Source: Pontiellaceae bacterium
Lineage (GTDB): Bacteria > Verrucomicrobiota > Kiritimatiellia > Kiritimatiellales > Tichowtungiaceae
Reading direction: 5' to 3'
DNA length: 15,265 nucleotides
NCBI GenBank assembly: GCA_029934215.1
Contig: JAOZMR010000041.1
Location: forward strand, 1 to 15,265
Below are positions 11,581 through 15,265 of this stretch, piece by piece (positions within the stretch are counted from its first letter, which is position 1; each line of letters starts with the position of its first letter). The position numbers were made by a program, and so were the translations under genes. The notes under the pieces are model-generated. The model saw only the letters and a program-made list of their open reading frames with translations. It searched no databases and was not told the DNA's origin.

Positions 11581-14469
11581 ATGAAAAACAATTTTAAACT
11601 CCTTCGAGAAGAACAAATCGCCGAACTCAACGGCTCCGTAAAAATCTACACCCACGAGCCGACGGGCGCAGAAATCATCTCCGTCGAAAACAACGACAAC
11701 AACAAAGTATTCGGCGTCACCCTCCGCACACCGCCGTCCGACTCCACCGGAATCGCGCACATTCTCGAACACTCCGTTCTCTGCGGTTCGCGCAAATACC
11801 CGCTTAAAGACCCCTTCGTTCAGCTCCTTAAAGGCTCCCTCCAAACCTTCCTCAACGCGATGACCTACCCTGACAAAACGGTCTACCCCGTCGCCAGCCA
11901 GAACCATCAAGACTTCTACAACCTCGTCGATGTCTACCTCGACGCCGTATTCTTTCCGCGCATCACCCCCGACTTCTTCCAACAAGAAGGCTGGCACTAC
12001 GAGCTGGAAAACACGGACGCGCCCCTCACCTGCAAAGGCGTCGTCTACAACGAAATGAAAGGCATCTACTCCTCGCCCGACAGCCTCCTAATCGAGCGCT
12101 CACAACAAGCACTCTACCCCGACATCACCTACGGGCTAGACTCCGGCGGCAACCCCTCCGAAATCCCAAACCTCACCTACGAAGCCTTCAAAACCTTCCA
12201 CGAAACCTTCTACCACCCCTCCAACGCCCGCATCTTCTTCTACGGCAACGACGACCCCGCCCGCCGATTCGAAATCCTCGAAGAATACCTCAGCGAATTC
12301 CAAACCTTGGAAAACCCAGCGGACTCCTCCATCCCGCGACAACCAACCTTCGACCAGCCCGTCGAAATCGAAGAAACCTACGCCACAGACGACGACGCAG
12401 CCAAAGCCTACACCACCGTCAACTGGGCGCTACCCGACGGCACTGAACACTTCGCCCTCACCATCCTCGACCACATCCTCACCGGAACCTCCGGCTCCCC
12501 CCTGCGCAAAGCCCTCATCGAATCCGACCTCGGCGAAGACCTCGCCGGCTTCGGACTCGAAACCCACATGCGCCAGCCCGCCTACTCCATCGGCATGAAA
12601 GGCATCGACCTTCCAAACCTTGGAAAAATCGAACCCCTCATCCTCCAAACCTTGGAAAAACTCGTCACCGAAGGCATCGACCGCGGCGACATCGAAGCCG
12701 CCATGAACAGCTTCGAATTCGACCTACGCGAAAACAACAGCGGATCCTGCCCGCAAGGTCTATCCATCATGCTCCACATGACCGAAACCTGGCTCTACGA
12801 CTGGGATCCACTCGCACTCGTCGCCTACGAAAAACCGCTCGCCGGACTCAAACAAGGCATCGCCGACAACCCACGCTTCTTCGAAAACCTCATTCAAAAA
12901 AACCTACTCGACAACACGCACCGCGCCACCATCAAACTCCTACCCGACCCCCAAAAAGGTCCCCGCGAAGAAACCGAAGAAAAAGCCCAGCTCCAAGCCG
13001 TACGCGACGCCATGAGCGCCGAAAAAATCCAGCAAACAATTGACACCACCCAAGCTCTACTAAAAATGCAGGAAACCCCCGACTCGCCCGAAGCCATCCA
13101 AACCCTCCCCCTACTCCAGCGAACCGACCTCCGCAAAGAATGCCGAACCATCCCTCGCCAAATCGAAACCCACGACAACGCAACCCTCCTCTTTCACGAC
13201 CTCTTCACCCGAGGCATCGCCTACATCGACATCGGCTTCGACCTCCACGTCCTCGACGCCGACGACCTCCCCTGGGTCTCCCTCCTCGGCAGCATGCTCA
13301 TCGAAATGGGAACCCAAAAAGAAGACTACTCCGCCCTCGCCCAACGCATCGCGCAAAAAACCGGCGGACTCTACGCCGCCCCCATGCACACCGCCGCCGA
13401 AAACAACCCCACCAGCATCAGCCGCCTCTTCCTACGCGGAAAATGCATGAGCGCACAAACCCACGACCTCCTTGCCATCCTCAGCGACATCCTCTTCGCG
13501 CCAAAATTCGACAACATCAAACGCTTCAAAGAAATCCTCCTCGAACACAAAGCCGAAATGGAAAGCGGACTCATCCCCAGCGGACACTCCGCCGTACTCT
13601 CCCGCCTCAAATCGCACCACCACGAATCTGCCCGCGCCGCCGAAGCCATGAGCGGAATCGACGCCCTACTATTCCACCGCGACCTCCAGAAAAAAGTTGA
13701 TCACGACTGGGAAAACATCATAGAACGAATCGAAACCATCCTACAAAAACTACTCGCAGGCGGACTCGTCATCAACATAACCGCCGACGCCACAGACCGC
13801 GCTCAAATCTTCCAAACCTTGAAAAAATTCCTCGGTAACTTTCCAAAGGTTGGAACAAAAAGTTCCAACCCTTGGAACTTCACAGAAAAACTCCCAACAT
13901 CGGAAGCCCTCATCGCCTCCTCACGCGTCAACTACGTCGGACGCGCCATCAACCTCTTCGACAACGGCTACAAAATGGACGGCTCCTCACTCGTCATCAC
14001 CAAATACCTACGCACCGCATGGCTATGGGAAAAAATCCGCGTACAAGGCGGAGCATACGGCGCCGTCTGCGCCTTCGACGTCAACTGCGGATCGTTCGCC
14101 TTCGCCTCCTACCGCGACCCAAACCTCCTCGACACGCTCGACACCTACGGAAAAACCGGCGATTTTTTGAAAAACCTCACCCTCGATCCAGACGAACTAA
14201 CCCGCGCCCTCATCGGCGCCATCGGCTCCATCGACGCATATCTCCTGCCCGACGCCAAAGGCTACATCGACACCCTCCGATGGCTCACCGGCATGAGCGA
14301 CGAAAAGCGCCAAAACCGCCGCGACGAAATTCTCTCGACGACCCCATACGACTTCCGAGCCTTTGGGGAATTCCTAACCATGGACAACTGCGCCACCTCC
14401 GTCCTCGGCTCAAAAGAAGCCATCACAAAAAGCGGCATCGACTTCCAAACCACCCTCAAAGTGCTCTAA
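11581..14469 (+). CDS. M16C zinc metallopeptidase, presequence-protease (PreP/Cym1) type
   Basis: 962-residue inverzincin, the usual PreP size (about 970), which degrades unfolded peptides inside a closed two-half chamber. The inverted zinc motif HILEH lies at 60-64 (His60, His64 as ligands, Glu63 as base), with the distal ligand Glu158 in VVYNEMKG. Strong family signatures flank these: ENNDNNKVFGVTLRTPPSDSTG, SVLCGSRKYPLKDPF, TFLNAMTYPDKT, YPVASQN and FYNLVDVYLDAVFFP. The C-terminal half has the substrate-binding Arg820/Tyr826 pair in WEKIRVQGGAYGA. No signal peptide is seen, so it is probably cytoplasmic. The start is set by family alignment, as no ribosome-binding site is visible. The coding strand strongly favours C at third positions together with GAA/AAA. 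Six palindrome copies (four exact) occur in it, including a double copy at 13841-13877 encoding a FPKVGTKSSNPWNF linker. Confidence 0.95.
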   Translation: MKNNFKLLREEQIAELNGSVKIYTHEPTGAEIISVENNDNNKVFGVTLRTPPSDSTGIAHILEHSVLCGSRKYPLKDPFVQLLKGSLQTFLNAMTYPDKTVYPVASQNHQDFYNLVDVYLDAVFFPRITPDFFQQEGWHYELENTDAPLTCKGVVYNEMKGIYSSPDSLLIERSQQALYPDITYGLDSGGNPSEIPNLTYEAFKTFHETFYHPSNARIFFYGNDDPARRFEILEEYLSEFQTLENPADSSIPRQPTFDQPVEIEETYATDDDAAKAYTTVNWALPDGTEHFALTILDHILTGTSGSPLRKALIESDLGEDLAGFGLETHMRQPAYSIGMKGIDLPNLGKIEPLILQTLEKLVTEGIDRGDIEAAMNSFEFDLRENNSGSCPQGLSIMLHMTETWLYDWDPLALVAYEKPLAGLKQGIADNPRFFENLIQKNLLDNTHRATIKLLPDPQKGPREETEEKAQLQAVRDAMSAEKIQQTIDTTQALLKMQETPDSPEAIQTLPLLQRTDLRKECRTIPRQIETHDNATLLFHDLFTRGIAYIDIGFDLHVLDADDLPWVSLLGSMLIEMGTQKEDYSALAQRIAQKTGGLYAAPMHTAAENNPTSISRLFLRGKCMSAQTHDLLAILSDILFAPKFDNIKRFKEILLEHKAEMESGLIPSGHSAVLSRLKSHHHESARAAEAMSGIDALLFHRDLQKKVDHDWENIIERIETILQKLLAGGLVINITADATDRAQIFQTLKKFLGNFPKVGTKSSNPWNFTEKLPTSEALIASSRVNYVGRAINLFDNGYKMDGSSLVITKYLRTAWLWEKIRVQGGAYGAVCAFDVNCGSFAFASYRDPNLLDTLDTYGKTGDFLKNLTLDPDELTRALIGAIGSIDAYLLPDAKGYIDTLRWLTGMSDEKRQNRRDEILSTTPYDFRAFGEFLTMDNCATSVLGSKEAITKSGIDFQTTLKVL
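12298..12312. repeat. Dispersed palindrome TTCCAA-ACC-TTGGAA in the peptidase gene
   Basis: Exact copy, read in codon frame as F-Q-T-L-E. Confidence 0.85.
12611..12657. repeat. Palindrome pair in the peptidase gene, 32 bp apart
   Basis: Exact copy at 12611-12625, read as L-P-N-L-G-K, and a one-mismatch copy CTCCAA-ACC-TTGGAA at 12643-12657, read as L-Q-T-L-E. The two use different reading frames. Confidence 0.8.
13810..13877. repeat. Palindrome cluster in the peptidase gene (three copies)
   Basis: A one-mismatch copy (13810-13824, F-Q-T-L-K), an exact copy (13841-13855, F-P-K-V-G-T) and another exact copy (13863-13877, S-N-P-W-N). Together 13841-13877 form an inverted repeat of two 16-bp arms (15 of 16 matching) around AAAAA. 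Starts are 31 and 22 bp apart. All three codon frames are used within 68 bp. Confidence 0.85.
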
Positions 14470-14506
14470 AAAAGCTTACAACTCAACCCAACAAAAAAAG
14501 CCTCCG

Positions 14507-14544
14507 TTCTGTCGATCTACAAGATCCACAGAAGAGAAGTTTTT
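14507..14544. terminator. Probable bidirectional terminator after the peptidase gene
   Basis: TTCTGT-C-GATCT (14507-14518), loop ACA, then AGATC-C-ACAGAA (14522-14533): an 11-bp stem with one C/C mismatch. Rightward, T5 follows at 14540-14544 after six bases. Leftward, GGAGGC and a seven-T run follow (14493-14499 on the plus strand read as A), so it suits leftward transcripts from the transposase remnant as well. Confidence 0.55.
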
Positions 14545-14597
14545 CATATATAGACGCGAAACTCCGACTCTTCACGAACGTGCGTTTTTAAAAGGCT

Positions 14598-15042
14598 TTT
14601 TCTTATGGATAGATTCGGTAGATCATAGATCTATAAATGTAGATATATTTCGTCGTGATAGCCCTAGGCCTGACGGGTTAACCAGCCGATCTTGTTGTTG
14701 AATACCTCCTGACTCGCACTGGTGAGTTTATCATGTTTCCAATAGACCAAAAGACCATCAAGCCGTCGCCGAATCGTTTTGGCCATCTGTTTCAAACAGA
14801 AAACTTCTGAAATCTCTGCTTTCTCACACCACAGAAGGAATGCGGTCCGAGCGAGACTATAACTATTGACGATTTTATAAATATTTCGCAAGTACTCCTT
14901 CATCATCGATGCCGCTCCTAGATCTTTGAATTCGAATCGGAGTTTTTTAATTCGCCCCGCCCTCCTTATGGGTGGTAGATTAAGCATAATCACCGTTATT
15001 TTCAGGGTCGAAACAGTCCTTTGATTCGTAATTTTCATTCAT
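14598..15042 (-). pseudogene. Decayed ISL3-family transposase
   Basis: The start ATG (15040-15042) has AAGGAG 6 bp upstream but opens only 20 codons (MNENYESKDCFDPENNGDYA, stop at 14980-14982). A second frame then carries a recognisable ISL3 transposase C-terminus: RFEFKDLGAASMMKEYLRNIY, ARTAFLLWCEKAE, MAKTIRRRLDGLLVYWKH and NNKIGWLTRQA. TAG 14664-14666 replaces the Tyr usual after RQA. The homology continues as GYHDEIYLHL, another TAG (14631-14633, where Lys is usual), then IYDLPNLSIRK. So the catalytic DDE core and N-terminal zinc finger are missing through an internal deletion, and two nonsense changes follow. It cannot encode an active enzyme. Family assignment is from remembered ISL3 C-terminal patterns. 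Confidence 0.8.
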
Positions 15043-15112
15043 GAACCACTCCTTAACAGTCGTTATTTTTGAATCCAAAAATTATTTATCGCTACGCTTT
15101 CAGCGCTGGGTA
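15024..15112 (-). repeat. Right arm of the 89-bp inverted repeat (transposase promoter/5' end)
   Basis: Reverse-complement partner of 11295-11383, with two mismatches. It carries the ribosome-binding site and first codons of the transposase remnant, and points leftward toward the peptidase gene. Since this copy is joined to ISL3 sequence, it identifies the left arm as a solo end of the same element or of a relative. Confidence 0.85.
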
Positions 15113-15265
15113 CGCTTACCCCCAACATCAAACCACGACCCAGCGAATTTAAGGTGGAATTCGCATCCGTTCTGCTCGTGTTTTTGGCGACAAAAAGCCG
15201 CCACCTTACGGGACGCCATCGCTTTGCTGATCCCAACCCCAAAATGGCAGCTCTGAGAGCCGAGA
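15113..15265. other. Right edge, no gene recognised
   Basis: 153 bp outside the insertion-sequence boundary. On the minus strand one frame is open from the window edge to TGA 15100-15102, with an ATG at 15217-15219 (MASRKVAAFCRQKHEQNG and on, 39 residues), ending inside the repeat arm. I cannot support it as a gene. A small GC-rich dyad (GGCG/CGCC near 15186-15203) is present. Confidence 0.3.

Noticed and set aside
13140..14591. Arg/Pro/His-rich plus-strand frames overlapping the peptidase
   Set aside because: Low-complexity products of the C-rich codon bias in another frame.
14598..15042. Amber (TAG) recoding as an explanation for the transposase stops
   Set aside because: The same remnant has an internal deletion and a frame change, and other genes in the window end normally. 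Ordinary decay is simpler.
15041..15256. 71-residue plus-strand open frame beginning MNHSLTVV
   Set aside because: Antisense to the transposase leader, diverging from its partner right at the repeat boundary. Not a gene.
1..15265. CRISPR arrays, tRNA or rRNA genes, phage genes, toxin-antitoxin pairs
   Set aside because: I looked for regular spacer-repeat arrays, cloverleaf arms and typical gene pairs in all gaps and saw none. The palindrome copies are too irregularly placed for a CRISPR array.

Overview
The window is a bacterial chromosomal segment with closely packed genes on both strands. It holds seven complete genes, one gene cut by the left edge, one small gene with an apparently damaged start codon, and remnants of an insertion sequence at the right end. 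The mixture of genes (TonB-dependent receptor, HrpA helicase, PreP-type M16C peptidase, Ste24-like M48 protease, formylglycine-enzyme-like protein) implies a diderm (outer-membrane) bacterium. The style of the small intergenic repeats suggests a member of the PVC group such as Kiritimatiellota; that placement is an inference from general impression and not from any search.

Layout. 1-773 (minus): DeoR-family repressor with its own promoter, divergent from the genes to its right. 971-1840 (plus): a small conserved protein whose expected ATG reads AAG, then an isochorismatase-family hydrolase 15 bp downstream. 1903-2766: EamA/DMT permease. 2827-4065: Ste24-like membrane metalloprotease. 4093-6207 (minus): TonB-dependent outer-membrane receptor with a good sigma-70-type promoter and an overlapping inverted repeat. 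6458-10138 (minus): HrpA-type RNA helicase, 19 bp behind an FGE-like protein with an N-terminal zinc ribbon (10158-10973). 10974-11580: about 600 bp of non-coding DNA rich in dyads, including a long REP-like hairpin and one arm of an 89-bp inverted repeat. 11581-14469 (plus): M16C (presequence-protease-like) peptidase. 14598-15042 (minus): decayed ISL3-type transposase whose 5' end is the other arm of the 89-bp repeat. 15113-15265: nothing recognised.

The most notable signal is a 15-bp palindrome, TTCCAA-N3-TTGGAA. It occurs eight times exactly and six more times with one mismatch, where about 0.001 exact copies would be expected by chance. Copies lie between genes and inside genes, on both sides of the window, and occupy all three reading frames of the peptidase gene. 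Where copies sit close together, their starts are 31, 32, 31 and 22 bp apart, near whole turns of the DNA helix. This points to a DNA-level function or a spreading micro-element and not to protein constraint. It is my main candidate for an undescribed system.

A second theme is the pair of inward-pointing 89-bp arms flanking the M16C peptidase, a gene with strongly biased codon use. It may have been rearranged or brought in by insertion-sequence activity.
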